64,000 bases of DNA from Chromobacterium paludis. Its GTDB lineage: Bacteria; Pseudomonadota; Gammaproteobacteria; Burkholderiales; Chromobacteriaceae. The stretch spans positions 496,001 to 560,000 of the forward strand of contig NZ_CP043473.1 of NCBI RefSeq assembly GCF_008275125.1. Reading direction: 5' to 3'. Below the pieces are notes generated by a model, which was given only the letters and a program-made list of their open reading frames with translations, had not been told where the DNA came from and ran no database searches. Both the position numbers and the translations under genes were made by a program. Position 1 is the first letter of the stretch; each line of letters begins with the position of its first letter. Of the stretch, positions 8,501 through 17,387 are shown one piece after another.

Positions 8501-9280
8501 ATGACCCCACCCATCGCCGCAGACTACACCGCTCAAGCTGTCAGCACCGACACCCTAGGCTATTTGCATTCCACCGAGAGCGGCGCCGGCGTCGATGGCC
8601 CCGGCATGCGTTTCGTGTTTTTCACCTCGGGCTGCCAGTTCCGCTGCCTGTACTGCCACAACCCGGACACCTGGAAGCTGCACAACGGCCGCCAGGTGAC
8701 GGTGGAGCAGGCGCTGGCCGAAGTGGCGCCGTACGCGCGCTTCCTCAAGTTCGCCGGCGGCGTCACCATTTCCGGCGGCGAGCCTTTGATGCAGCATGAG
8801 TTCGTCGGCGAATTGTTCCACGAGATCAAGCAGCGCTTCGGCCTGCATACCGCGCTGGACACCCAGGGTTTCCTGCATGAGCGCGTGACGGACGAGTGGT
8901 TTGACGACGTGGACCTGGTAATGCTGGACATCAAGCATTCCGACCCGGAAAAGTACCAGGCGCTGACCGGCCAGCCGCTGCAGCCGACGCTGGACTTCGC
9001 CCAGCGCCTGAAGCGCCTGGGCAAGAAGATGTGGATACGCTATGTGCTGGTGCCGGGCCTGACCGACGGCGACGCCGACATCGAGAAGCTGGCAGACTTC
9101 GTGGCCGATCTCGGCGCTGTGGTGGAAAGGGTGGAGGTATTGCCCTTCCACCAGCTGGGCAAGGACAAATGGGCGCAGCTGGGCATGGAGTATCAGCTGA
9201 ACGACACGCCCATTCCGACAGCCGAACAGGCCGCGCATGCGCGCGCCTTGTTCGCCAGCCGCGGGCTGAAAGTCACCTGA
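8501..9280 (+). CDS. pflA: Pyruvate formate-lyase activating enzyme (radical SAM)
   Basis: This radical-SAM enzyme installs the glycyl radical on PflB using S-adenosylmethionine and a 4Fe-4S cluster. The cluster motif CQFRCLYC (CxxxCxxC) lies about 46 residues in, followed by the GGVTISGGEP glycine-rich SAM segment. The ATG at 8501 gives 259 residues, about the usual PflA length. An upstream in-frame ATG at 8411 would run through the terminator hairpin and is rejected. The gene follows pflB behind an intrinsic terminator, consistent with a low, catalytic amount of activase. Confidence 0.95.
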   Translation: MTPPIAADYTAQAVSTDTLGYLHSTESGAGVDGPGMRFVFFTSGCQFRCLYCHNPDTWKLHNGRQVTVEQALAEVAPYARFLKFAGGVTISGGEPLMQHEFVGELFHEIKQRFGLHTALDTQGFLHERVTDEWFDDVDLVMLDIKHSDPEKYQALTGQPLQPTLDFAQRLKRLGKKMWIRYVLVPGLTDGDADIEKLADFVADLGAVVERVEVLPFHQLGKDKWAQLGMEYQLNDTPIPTAEQAAHARALFASRGLKVT

Positions 9281-9303
9281 GTTTCATCGAGCCATTCTCC
9301 CTG

Positions 9304-9337
9304 GCCGCCGCCGCGTATCGCGCTGGCGGCTTTTTTT
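9304..9337 (+). terminator. Rho-independent terminator after pflA
   Basis: The outer stem GCCGCC / GGCGGC, with a weaker inner pairing around GCG-TAT-CGC, is followed by seven T residues, 23 bp after the pflA stop codon. Confidence 0.8.
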
Positions 9338-9403
9338 ATCGATGCGCGGCACCATTGCGCCGGCGGCGCGGTCTGTCAGGAATCGAGAAGCAAAGGAGCA
9401 CGC

Positions 9404-10147
9404 ATGAGCAAGGTTCTGGAAATCTGCGCCGGTTCGCTGGCGTCCTGTCTGGCGGCGCAGCAGGGCGGCGCGCAGCGGGTGGAGCTGTGCGACAACCTGC
9501 TGGAGGGCGGCACCACGCCGTCCTATGGCCTGTTGGCGCTGGCGCGCGATAGTCTGGGCATAGAAGTCAACGCGCTGATCCGGCCGCGCGGCGGCGATTT
9601 TCTGTATTCGGCGCTGGAGTTCGAGACCATGGCGCGCGATATCGAGCTGTGCCGCAAGCTGGGCGTGGACGGCGTGGTGATAGGCATGCTGACCGAGGAC
9701 GGCGAGATAGACGGACCGGGCACGCGCGAACTGGCGGGCCTGGCCGGGCCGATGCGCGTGACCTTCCACCGCGCCTTCGACATGGCGCGCGATCCGGAAC
9801 TAGCCCTGGAAGCCGTGATCGCCTGCGGTTGCCATCGCTTGCTCAGTTCGGGCCAGGCGGCCACGGCGCTGCAAGGCGCGGACTTGCTGTCCCGTTTGCG
9901 CGAACAGGCCGGCGAGCGCCTGATCGTGATGCCGGGGGCCGGCGTGCGCGCCGGCAACATCGCCGAACTGGCGCGGCGCAGCGGCTGCCAGGAATTCCAC
10001 GCTTCCGCTCGCGCCGCCGTGGCCAGCGCCATGCGCTACCGCCGGTCCGGCCTCAGCATGGGCGCGCCGGGCATGGATGAATATATGCGGATGGAGACTT
10101 CGGCGGACGAGGTGAGAGCCTTGCGCGCCGCGCTGAATGGCGGCTAA
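9404..10147 (+). CDS. cutC: CutC-family copper homeostasis protein
   Basis: This 247-residue cytoplasmic TIM-barrel protein opens with a LEICAGSL segment, followed by the family RVELCDNL and GGTTPS motifs, IRPRGGDF and the VTFHRAFD strand. CutC was originally linked to copper tolerance in E. coli; its biochemical role remains unclear. An AAAGGAG ribosome site lies just before the ATG. It follows the pflA terminator on the same strand, so it is likely a separate unit. It converges with the periplasmic binding protein gene downstream. Confidence 0.9.
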   Translation: MSKVLEICAGSLASCLAAQQGGAQRVELCDNLLEGGTTPSYGLLALARDSLGIEVNALIRPRGGDFLYSALEFETMARDIELCRKLGVDGVVIGMLTEDGEIDGPGTRELAGLAGPMRVTFHRAFDMARDPELALEAVIACGCHRLLSSGQAATALQGADLLSRLREQAGERLIVMPGAGVRAGNIAELARRSGCQEFHASARAAVASAMRYRRSGLSMGAPGMDEYMRMETSADEVRALRAALNGG

Positions 10148-10205
10148 GCGCCGCCGATACCGTCACGCATTCCGCTCAGCAGCGGCGCGGTTTGGGCGAG
10201 CGGCG

Positions 10206-10997
10206 TCAGGGCGTCAGCACCGGATCAAGGTCTTGCTTGCGCAGCCGGGCCGAGGTTTCCTCGTTGATGCCGCTGTCGAGCAATTTCAGCAGTTCCTGGG
10301 CGTAGGGGAGCTTGCGGCTGACGAACATATGGTAGTGCGATACCGGCATGCCCGGCACTTCGCGGTAGTCGAAGTCCGGATGGTCCAGATAATTGGTCAT
10401 GCCTATCTTGGCCATGCCTATCGCCACTTCCTTTTCCTCCGGCACCACGTCGCAATGGCCGGCTTTCAGCTGGGCCATGGCTGCCGCCAGGGTATAGGCC
10501 GTCGTGTCTACTTCGCTTGGCTCCACCCCAAACCGTTTATAGGCATAGCCTCGCTGACCGCAGATGCGCAGTTTTTTGAGGTCGCCCATGGCGTTGACCC
10601 GCGGCTGGGGGCGAGCGCGGGCGAAGAAGTAGATGCCGGTCGTGTAGTAGTAAGGCTTGCTGATCCAGTAAGCCTGCTCGCGTTCCGGCGTGTTGACGCC
10701 GTCCAGCGTCATGTCGAACAGGCCGCTCTTCGCATCGGCCAGACAGCGAACCCAGCTCTTGCGGGTAATCGAGTAGTTTTGCCGCGCGGCGCCGAAGATG
10801 GCTTGCAGATAGTCAACCGTGTAGCCGATATTGCGGGCGGTGGCCTGGCCATTCTGGCGCTGGTAATAGAAGAAGGGCGGCCATTCCTCGACATCCACGC
10901 AAATCTTGATGGTGGCCGGCAATTGGGCCTGGGCTTGCGGCATGGCGCAGGCCAGCAGGAGGCCCAGGCTGCTTGCGGCGAGTTTGAGCACGGCCAT
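10206..10997 (-). CDS. Periplasmic amino-acid-type solute-binding protein
   Basis: This is a bacterial extracellular solute-binding family 3 protein (PF00497 type). The chosen ATG at 10997 starts directly with a cleavable signal peptide ending near AQAQ-LPA; an in-frame ATG 17 codons upstream only adds a hydrophilic leader. After the signal come ICVDVEEWPPF, a ligand-pocket DMTLDGV segment and a hinge. No permease or ATPase genes adjoin it, so it is an orphan binding protein, possibly serving a distant ABC system or acting as a sensor ligand-binder. Ligand unknown. It is divergent from ggt with 175 bp between. Confidence 0.75.
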   Translation of the reverse strand: MAVLKLAASSLGLLLACAMPQAQAQLPATIKICVDVEEWPPFFYYQRQNGQATARNIGYTVDYLQAIFGAARQNYSITRKSWVRCLADAKSGLFDMTLDGVNTPEREQAYWISKPYYYTTGIYFFARARPQPRVNAMGDLKKLRICGQRGYAYKRFGVEPSEVDTTAYTLAAAMAQLKAGHCDVVPEEKEVAIGMAKIGMTNYLDHPDFDYREVPGMPVSHYHMFVSRKLPYAQELLKLLDSGINEETSARLRKQDLDPVLTP

Positions 10998-11172
10998 GCG
11001 GGCGCTTTCTGGCGGGATGCCCGCCTGGAGAGAGGACGGATACGCCATTCTTTATAAACCGCGTGTCGGCATCTGAGCAAAAGCCGTGTTTCCCATGCGA
11101 GGTAAAAAGCATGGCGAAATGACAAGATTAATGGCATAAAAGAGCCATGTTGATCCATGCCGGGGGAGTCTC

Positions 11173-12837
11173 ATGCTTGATTGGTCCAAACCTGTCGCCT
11201 GGGGCGGCATCTGCCTGAGCCTGTTCTGTCTGCCGGCCGTGGCCGGCCAAGGCGCGGTGGCGGCGCCGGATGGTTACGGCGCCCGGGGGGCGGCCGATGT
11301 GTTGAAAGCCGGCGGCAACGCGGTGGACGCGGCGGTGGCCACGGCCTTCGTTCTGGCCGTCACCTATCCGGAGGCCGGCAATATCGGCGGCGGCGGCTTC
11401 ATGACGCTCTACCAGGATGGCAAGCCGTATTTCCTCGATTACCGCGAGACCGCGCCGCAGGCCGCCAGCCGCGACATGTATCTGGACGCGGACGGCAAGG
11501 TGATGCCGCATCTCAGCCTGGTGGGGCCCCGCGCCGTGGGCGTGCCGGGTACGGTGATGGGCATGTGGGAGGCGCATCGCCGCTTCGGCAAGCTTAAGTG
11601 GAGCCAGCTGCTGGCGCCGGCCATCCGCTATGCGGAGGCGGGCTTCACCGTGGCGGATCGGCAGTACCAGTACCGCGGCGAGGCGGTGAAAACCTTTGCG
11701 GGCAAAACCAATTTCGCCCAGTACTTCGGCGGCATGCAGGCCGGCAAGACTTTCCGCCAGCCGGAGCTGGCGGCCACGCTGAAGCGCATCGCGCGCCACG
11801 GCGCGGCGGACTTTTACCAGGGCAAGACCGCGCGCTTGCTGGCGGCGCAGATGCGGCGCGACGGCGGCCTGATCACCGCGGATGATTTGAAAACCTACCG
11901 CGCCCGCTGGCGCGAGCCCATCCGCATAGACTGGCGCGGCAACGTCATCTACACCGCGCCGCCGCCCAGTTCCGGCGGCGTGGCGCTGGCCCAGCTGCTG
12001 GCCATCAAGGAGAACCGCGCGGCGGACTTCTCCGGCGTAGCGCTGAACTCCGCGCGCTACATCCACCTGCTGGCGGAGATAGAAAAGCGCGTCTTCGCCG
12101 ACCGCGCCGACTATTTGGGCGATCCGGACTTTGTCAAAACGCCGGTGGCAGAGCTGATCAGCCCGGCCTATCTGAAGCGCCGCGCCGAGGAGATCCATCC
12201 AACCTCGATCTCCGCCACGCCCAATATCCGGCCGGGGCTGGAAAACCATCAGACCACCCACTTCTCCATCGTGGATCGTTGGGGCAACGCGGTGGCCAAC
12301 ACCTATACCCTGAACTTCGACTTCGGCAGCGGCGTGGTGGTCAAGGGCGCGGGCTTCCTGCTCAACGACGAGATGGACGACTTCAGCGCCAAGCCCGGCG
12401 TGGCTAACGCCTTTGGCGTGGTGGGCAAGGACGCCAATGCCATCGCGCCGGGCAAGCGCATGCTGTCGTCGATGACGCCCACCATCGTCACCCGCGACGG
12501 CAAGGCGACGCTGGTGATCGGCACGCCGGGCGGCTCGCGCATCTTCACCTCCATCTTCCAGGTGCTGAACGATGTCTACGCTTTCGACATGCCGCTGCAG
12601 CTGGCGGTGGCGGCGCAGCGCGTGCATCACCAGCTTTTGCCCAAGGACACCATTTATTACGACGAATACGCGCCGTTGTCCGGACCCGTGGCGGACCAGC
12701 TCCGGGCCATGGGCTACACGCTGAAGGACCAGGGCTGGCGCATGGGCGACATCCAGGCGGTGCAAGTGGACGGCGGCAAGGCGGAAACCGCGTCCGACCC
12801 GCGCGGCCGCGGCGTGGGCATCGTGGTGGATGAGTGA
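11173..12837 (+). CDS. ggt: Gamma-glutamyltransferase (periplasmic)
   Basis: This enzyme hydrolyses glutathione and transfers gamma-glutamyl groups in the periplasm. The 554-residue precursor has a signal peptide over about the first 24 residues and a heavy-chain GNAVDAAVA motif. The autoprocessing site is NHQ-Thr361-Thr-His, where Thr361 becomes the N-terminal nucleophile of the small subunit. The PGGSRIFT oxyanion region follows. The length is typical. It is divergent from the binding-protein gene and followed on the same strand by a small GNAT gene 58 bp later. Confidence 0.93.
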   Translation: MLDWSKPVAWGGICLSLFCLPAVAGQGAVAAPDGYGARGAADVLKAGGNAVDAAVATAFVLAVTYPEAGNIGGGGFMTLYQDGKPYFLDYRETAPQAASRDMYLDADGKVMPHLSLVGPRAVGVPGTVMGMWEAHRRFGKLKWSQLLAPAIRYAEAGFTVADRQYQYRGEAVKTFAGKTNFAQYFGGMQAGKTFRQPELAATLKRIARHGAADFYQGKTARLLAAQMRRDGGLITADDLKTYRARWREPIRIDWRGNVIYTAPPPSSGGVALAQLLAIKENRAADFSGVALNSARYIHLLAEIEKRVFADRADYLGDPDFVKTPVAELISPAYLKRRAEEIHPTSISATPNIRPGLENHQTTHFSIVDRWGNAVANTYTLNFDFGSGVVVKGAGFLLNDEMDDFSAKPGVANAFGVVGKDANAIAPGKRMLSSMTPTIVTRDGKATLVIGTPGGSRIFTSIFQVLNDVYAFDMPLQLAVAAQRVHHQLLPKDTIYYDEYAPLSGPVADQLRAMGYTLKDQGWRMGDIQAVQVDGGKAETASDPRGRGVGIVVDE

Positions 12838-12895
12838 GGCCGGGACGGGTGCGCGGGCGCGATGATTTTCCGCAACAGCAAGAAAGAACAAGCAG

Positions 12896-13318
12896 ATGCA
12901 GTACACCACCGTGTTGAGCGATGTGGCGGACGAGGCGGTCCGCGCGGCGATAGGCGCGCCGCTGGCCGCGTATAACGAGAGCCAGATAGGCGGGAGAGAC
13001 TATCGCCCGCTGGTCATCAGCGTGCAAAACGCGGCTGGTGAAGTAGAGGGAGGCCTGTGGGGCTATACCTGCTTCGGCTGGCTATATACCCAGCTCTTGG
13101 CCGCGCCGGCGGCGGCCAGAGGGCAAGGGCTGGGGCAAAGGCTGATGGAGGAGGCGGAGGCTGAAGCCAGAGCGCGCGGCTGCGCCAACGCCTGGGTGGA
13201 CACCCACAGCTTCCAGGCGCCGGGCTTTTACGAAACGCTGGGTTACCAGCGCTTCGCCGAGCTGGAAGACTATCCGCCCGGCCACAGCCGCATCTTCTAT
13301 CGCAAGCGTTTGGCTTAG
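12896..13318 (+). CDS. GNAT-family N-acetyltransferase
   Basis: This small 140-residue protein carries the acetyl-CoA-binding motif A, AARGQGLGQRLM (pattern R/QxxGxG/A). It is followed by the C-terminal FQAPGFYETLGY segment typical of GNAT motif B. The substrate is not evident. It follows ggt closely on the same strand and may be cotranscribed; its stop is 22 bp from the convergent SulP gene. Confidence 0.8.
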   Translation: MQYTTVLSDVADEAVRAAIGAPLAAYNESQIGGRDYRPLVISVQNAAGEVEGGLWGYTCFGWLYTQLLAAPAAARGQGLGQRLMEEAEAEARARGCANAWVDTHSFQAPGFYETLGYQRFAELEDYPPGHSRIFYRKRLA

Positions 13319-13340
13319 CCGTCCGAGCCGTGGCGGGCGT

Positions 13341-14837
13341 TTAGTCCAGCCTGTCGTCCGCGATGCGGTAGTGCGGGTCTTCGAAGGCGTCGACTTCCAC
13401 CATGCCTTTAGCCTTGTCCAGCAAGGCCAGGCAGTCCGGGCTGAGATGGCGCAGGCGCAGCGACTTGCCGGCCTGCTGATAGCGCGCGGCCAGGGCGTCT
13501 ATGGCCTCGATCGCGGAGTGGTCCGCCACGCGGGCGCGCTTGAACTCGATCACCACCTGGTCGGGATCGGTCTTGGGCGAGAACAGCTCGGCGAAGCGGG
13601 CCGTGGAGGCGAAGAACAGGCTGCCTTCCAGCTCGTACACTTTCCAGCCGCGCTCGTCGACGCGCGTCTGGACGGCGATCCGCTTGGCGTGCTGCCAGGC
13701 GAAGACCAGGGCGGCGAAAATCACGCCGCACAGCACCGCGATGGCCAAATCGGTCAGCACGGTGATGACGGTGACGCCCACCACGATGATGGCGTCCTGG
13801 CGCGGGATGCGGCGCAAGGCCTGCAGGCTGCCCCATTCAAAGGTTTTGGCCGAGACCACGAACATCACGCCGATCAGCGCGGCGAGCGGAATCTTCTCTA
13901 TCCAGCCGGACAGCAACACGATGAAGCCCAGCAGGAAGAGCGCGGCGACCACGCCGGACAAGCGGTGGCGGGCGCCGTTGCCGATATTGATCATGCTCTG
14001 GCCTATCATGGCGCAGCCGCCCATGGTGGCGAAGAAGCCGGCGACGATGTTGGCGGCGCCTTGCGCCAGCGACTCGCGGTTGGGCCGGCCGCGGCTGTCG
14101 GTGATCTCGTCCACCAGATTCAGCGTCAGCAGCGACTCCATCAGGCCGATGGCGGCCAGGATCAGCGAGTATGGGACGATGACGCGCAGCGTTTCCAGCG
14201 TCAGCGGCACTTGCGGCCAATGCGGCAGCGGCAGGCCGCCGGCGATGGAGCCCATATCGCCTACGGTCTTGGTCTCCAGGCCCAGGCCGGCCACGACCGC
14301 GCTGACGATCAGGATGGCGGCCAGCGCGGACGGCACGGCGCGGGTCAGCCGCGGCAGCAGCTCGATGATGGCGATGGTCAGCGCGATCAGCCCGGCCATC
14401 GCCAGCAGTGGATGCGGCGCCATCCATGCGCCATGGGTCTTGAAGTGGCCGAACTGGGCCAGGAAGATCACGATGGCCAGGCCGTTGACGAAGCCCAGCA
14501 TCACCGAGTGCGGCACCATGCGGATGAATTTGCCCAGCCTCAGGGCGCCGAACAACATCTGGAACACGCCCATCAATACTACGCTGGCAAACAGGTATTC
14601 CACGCCGTGCTGCAGCACCAGGTTGACCATGACCACGGCCAGCGCGCCGGTGGCGCCGGAAATCATGCCGGGCCGGCCGCCGAACAGCGCGGTGATCAGG
14701 CAAATGAAGAAAGCGGCGTACAGGCCGGTCAAGGGGCTGACATGGGCGATCAGCGCGAAGGCGATGGCCTCCGGCACCAGGGCCAGGGCGACGGTGACGC
14801 CGCTGAGAACGTCGGTTTTGACAGCGAGGGGGCTCAT
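13341..14837 (-). CDS. SulP-family anion transporter with STAS domain
   Basis: This 498-residue inner-membrane permease has the SulP core: LVPEAIAFALIA in helix 1, a GRPGMISGATGA-like segment, and about 11-14 hydrophobic helices. A C-terminal STAS domain starts after about residue 400. Family members move sulfate, bicarbonate or dicarboxylates; the substrate cannot be told here. The ATG at 14837 is used. A TTG at 14849 has a better spaced GGAGA ribosome site and is an alternative, while the more upstream ATG at 14882 adds a polar leader. It is isolated from the downstream LytTR operon by a terminator. Confidence 0.85.
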   Translation of the reverse strand: MSPLAVKTDVLSGVTVALALVPEAIAFALIAHVSPLTGLYAAFFICLITALFGGRPGMISGATGALAVVMVNLVLQHGVEYLFASVVLMGVFQMLFGALRLGKFIRMVPHSVMLGFVNGLAIVIFLAQFGHFKTHGAWMAPHPLLAMAGLIALTIAIIELLPRLTRAVPSALAAILIVSAVVAGLGLETKTVGDMGSIAGGLPLPHWPQVPLTLETLRVIVPYSLILAAIGLMESLLTLNLVDEITDSRGRPNRESLAQGAANIVAGFFATMGGCAMIGQSMINIGNGARHRLSGVVAALFLLGFIVLLSGWIEKIPLAALIGVMFVVSAKTFEWGSLQALRRIPRQDAIIVVGVTVITVLTDLAIAVLCGVIFAALVFAWQHAKRIAVQTRVDERGWKVYELEGSLFFASTARFAELFSPKTDPDQVVIEFKRARVADHSAIEAIDALAARYQQAGKSLRLRHLSPDCLALLDKAKGMVEVDAFEDPHYRIADDRLD

Positions 14838-15013
14838 GGTTCGGGACAAGCGGAGTCTCCATGGGGTGAATGCGCCAGCCATCTCATGATGGCGGAGCGC
14901 GAAGGCTGAAACGGCGGGATCGGCGCGCGCGGACGATCGGCGCGGCGCAAGCGGGCTTGAGAGGACTTACATCGGTCTGGCCGGTTGGGGGGAGGGCCGG
15001 CATTGTGCAATAA

Positions 15014-15041
15014 AACGCCGCCCCTGTCGAAGCGGCGGTTT
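15014..15041 (-). terminator. Likely terminator after the LytTR operon
   Basis: CGCCGC (15016-15021) pairs with GCGGCG (15032-15037). On the minus strand it is followed by GTTTTA. It lies 21 bp past the response-regulator stop codon. Confidence 0.6.
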
Positions 15042-15061
15042 AGGGGCGGGAAGCGGGCGGC

Positions 15062-15811
15062 TTACATGCGCTGGAACAAGTGGGCGTAGCCGCGGCTCAC
15101 TTCCAGCGGCTGGGCGTAGCCGCGCAGCTGCAGCAGGAGGCCGCGCTCGTCGCGGCGTACTTGCTCGATGGCGGCCACCCGCACCAGGGTAGCGCGGTGC
15201 ACCTGCCAGAATTCGTCCGGGTCCAGCTGCGGCAGCAATTCCTTGATGGGCGTGCGGATCAAGGCCTCGCCGCCGGCGGTCTGCACCCGCGTGTATTTCT
15301 CATCCGACTGGAAAAACAGCACTTCCTCGGTGGCGATCATGCGCATGGCGCTGCCCACGGTGGCGCGTATCCAGCGCAGATAGGCCGGCTTTTCCAGCTG
15401 GCGGCTCAGTTGCTGCAGCGCGGATTGCCAATCCGGTTGCGGCGCCTCGGCGCGGCGTTGCAGCCAGCGCTGGCGCGTGCGCGCCAGGCGCTCATCGTCC
15501 ACCGGCTTGAGCAGGTAATCGACGGCGCCTTCTTCAAACGCGCGGATGGCGTATTGGTCGTAGGCGGTGACGAAGACTACCGGGCATAGTCCGTCCAGCT
15601 CCACCGCGGCGGCGATGCCGGTCAGCACCGGCATGGTGATGTCCAGGAAGGCGATGTCCGGCCGGTGCCGGCGCGCCAGCTCCACCGCCTGGCCGCCGTC
15701 ATGGGCCTCCGCCGCGATCTCCAGCTCAGGCCAGACCCGCAGCAGGGCGGCGCGCAGTTGTTCGCGCATCAGGCGCTCGTCGTCGGCGATCAGGGCAGTC
15801 AGCTTGGACAT
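15062..15811 (-). CDS. LytTR-family DNA-binding response regulator
   Basis: This 249-residue two-domain regulator has an N-terminal receiver domain with acidic pair Asp10-Asp11, phospho-acceptor Asp57 in FLDITMP and the KPVDD lysine. A C-terminal LytTR DNA-binding domain follows (VLFFQSDEKYTRV, then the FWQVHRATLV region). It resembles AlgR/YehT-type regulators. It sits 9 bp downstream of its sensor kinase gene, at the end of a four-gene overlapping operon, and is followed by a terminator. Target genes are not obvious from the neighbourhood. Confidence 0.92.
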   Translation of the reverse strand: MSKLTALIADDERLMREQLRAALLRVWPELEIAAEAHDGGQAVELARRHRPDIAFLDITMPVLTGIAAAVELDGLCPVVFVTAYDQYAIRAFEEGAVDYLLKPVDDERLARTRQRWLQRRAEAPQPDWQSALQQLSRQLEKPAYLRWIRATVGSAMRMIATEEVLFFQSDEKYTRVQTAGGEALIRTPIKELLPQLDPDEFWQVHRATLVRVAAIEQVRRDERGLLLQLRGYAQPLEVSRGYAHLFQRM

Positions 15812-15820
15812 GGTTCTCTT

Positions 15821-16723
15821 TCAGGTCAGGGCGAAGGGCAGGGCGATGACGGCGAGCGTGCCGCCGGTTTCGGGCGCCTCCAGTGTCAGTTCCGCTTGCT
15901 GTCCGTACAGCATGGCCAGCCTTTCGCGGATATTGGCCAGGCCCATGCCCTGGCCGGGCAATTCCGGGAAGCCCACGCCGTCGTCGAACACGGCCAGCCG
16001 CAGCTTGCCGTCCAGCACCTTGGCGTCCACCTCGATGGCGCCGCCCTCGGCCTTGGGCTCCAGGCCGTGCTTGATGGCGTTTTCCACCAGGGTCTGCAGC
16101 ATCATCACCGGGAAGCGGGCCGCCAAGAGCGACTCCGGCACCTTGAGCCGCACCTGCAGCCGGTCTTCCATCCTCAGCTGCATGATTTCCAGATAGGCGC
16201 GCGACAGCTCCAGCTGCTGGCCCAGGCTGGTCTCGCCGGGCGAGTCGCGCCATTCCGGCAGAGAGGAGCGCAGGTAGCGGATCAGCGCCTTCTGCATGGC
16301 GATGGCCTGTTGCGGCGCGCTTTCCATCAGTTGGCACACCGAGGACAGGGTGTTGAACAGGAAGTGCGGCTCGATCTGCGCCTGCAGCGCGCTCATGCGC
16401 GTTTCCGCCAGCTGGCGCTTGAGCGCTTCCAGCTCCGCTTGCTGTTCCGCCTGTTGGCTGCGGGCGATGGCGCGGTCGGCCAGTTGTTCCGCCTGGCGTT
16501 TGCCGCTGGCTAGTATCTTGACCAGGATGGAGACCAGGATCAGCGTCAGCGACAGCAGCGGAACATTGAGGATGCCGCCCAGGATTTGAATCAGCAGGGC
16601 TGCCAGGAACAAGCGGCCCCAGCCTATGCGCGCCACGTGGTCGACGAACAGCCACCAGTAGCGCTCCAGGTTTTGCAACTGTCTATCGCTGTTGGACATC
16701 GCGTTGGCGCCGTGCTCACTCAT
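15821..16723 (-). CDS. LytS-type sensor histidine kinase (His_kinase family)
   Basis: This 300-residue membrane kinase starts with a two-helix hydrophobic module (about residues 35-72), followed by a coiled linker. The His_kinase segment IEPHFLFNTLS holds phospho-acceptor His120. The ATPase domain has the N-box VENAIKHG and G-box DDGVGFPE. It has no periplasmic sensor domain, so it probably senses within the membrane or through partners. Its start overlaps the stop of the 80-residue gene upstream by 8 bp, and that protein is clearly paralogous to this kinase's membrane module. Confidence 0.92.
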   Translation of the reverse strand: MSEHGANAMSNSDRQLQNLERYWWLFVDHVARIGWGRLFLAALLIQILGGILNVPLLSLTLILVSILVKILASGKRQAEQLADRAIARSQQAEQQAELEALKRQLAETRMSALQAQIEPHFLFNTLSSVCQLMESAPQQAIAMQKALIRYLRSSLPEWRDSPGETSLGQQLELSRAYLEIMQLRMEDRLQVRLKVPESLLAARFPVMMLQTLVENAIKHGLEPKAEGGAIEVDAKVLDGKLRLAVFDDGVGFPELPGQGMGLANIRERLAMLYGQQAELTLEAPETGGTLAVIALPFALT

Positions 16724-16958
16724 GCGCGGCCTCCTCTGCGTTGCCTGCTTGCAGCTTGACCACGATGGAGGTCAGGATCAGCGCCAGGGTCAGCACGGGC
16801 AGTTGCAGCAGCGCGCCTAGTATTTGCAGCGGCAGCGCGCTGAGCAGCAGGCGCTTCCAGCTCAACTGCTTCACATAGGCAGCATAGCGCGCCCAATATC
16901 CGCGCAGGGCTTGCAGCAGCGGGTCGCCATGGGTTTGCGGCGCGGCGAGCTTATCCAT
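16716..16958 (-). CDS. Small two-helix membrane protein paralogous to the kinase membrane module
   Basis: This 80-residue protein has two hydrophobic helices around residues 36-69. Aligned without gaps, residues 20-69 share 24 of 50 positions with residues 21-70 of the adjacent kinase, including YW, W-x-R, QILG, the P in the turn, and the ILxSIxVK end. It thus looks like a free-standing copy of the sensor module. It overlaps both neighbours by 8 bp, implying translational coupling. Function is not known; a subunit that pairs with the kinase in the membrane is an inference. Confidence 0.75.
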   Translation of the reverse strand: MDKLAAPQTHGDPLLQALRGYWARYAAYVKQLSWKRLLLSALPLQILGALLQLPVLTLALILTSIVVKLQAGNAEEAAHE

Positions 16959-17214
16959 GATGGGCCTCCTTGTGTTGCGGCAGGCGGTGCAGCCGGGCCA
17001 GCGGTTTGGCGATGCAGTAGTCCAGCGCCTGCCAGGCCAGCGCGACCGGGACGATCAGCATATTGCAGGCCAGGATGGCCAACAGCAGCAGCAAGGCGCC
17101 GCGGCCCCAGTCCAGCTGCGACAGCCAGTGCAGACTGTTGGATAAATACAAAGGCATATGATGGCAGAGCTGGATGATCGAGTCCAACAGCGCGGCGATA
17201 TCTTGGTAGTTCAT
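16951..17214 (-). CDS. Small membrane protein, first gene of the LytS/LytTR operon
   Basis: This 87-residue protein has an amphipathic N-terminus and two hydrophobic segments. A WGR element followed by a long Leu-rich helix and a P-V-A turn echoes the same region of the kinase (WGR..LL..IL..P), so it may be a third, more diverged copy of the module. The ATG at 17214 has an AGGAGAG ribosome site; a farther upstream ATG at 17277 does not. It overlaps the next gene by 8 bp. I recognise no named family. Confidence 0.6.
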   Translation of the reverse strand: MNYQDIAALLDSIIQLCHHMPLYLSNSLHWLSQLDWGRGALLLLLAILACNMLIVPVALAWQALDYCIAKPLARLHRLPQHKEAHHG

Positions 17215-17387
17215 GATGCTCTCCTGTGAGTTCGTGTTGTGACTGTAGGTGAGCGGAAACCGGGGCGATATCGGCATGCGACGGACTGCGCAAACGGGAG
17301 GATGAGCTGCGTTTGGCGCGGATGAAATGCGAGGCTAGATTGACGGCAGGCTGTACGCGGACGATGACGGGACCCTGGTGACAGGGG

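Noticed and set aside
6013..8514. Very long open frame antisense to pflB (and similar ones antisense to sdaA/sdaC, bauA/mmsA, nrdJ, DUF748)
   Set aside because: These arise from high-GC codon bias on the opposite strand. Their translations are His/Ala/Gly/Gln-rich with no known motifs, whereas the sense genes have full families.
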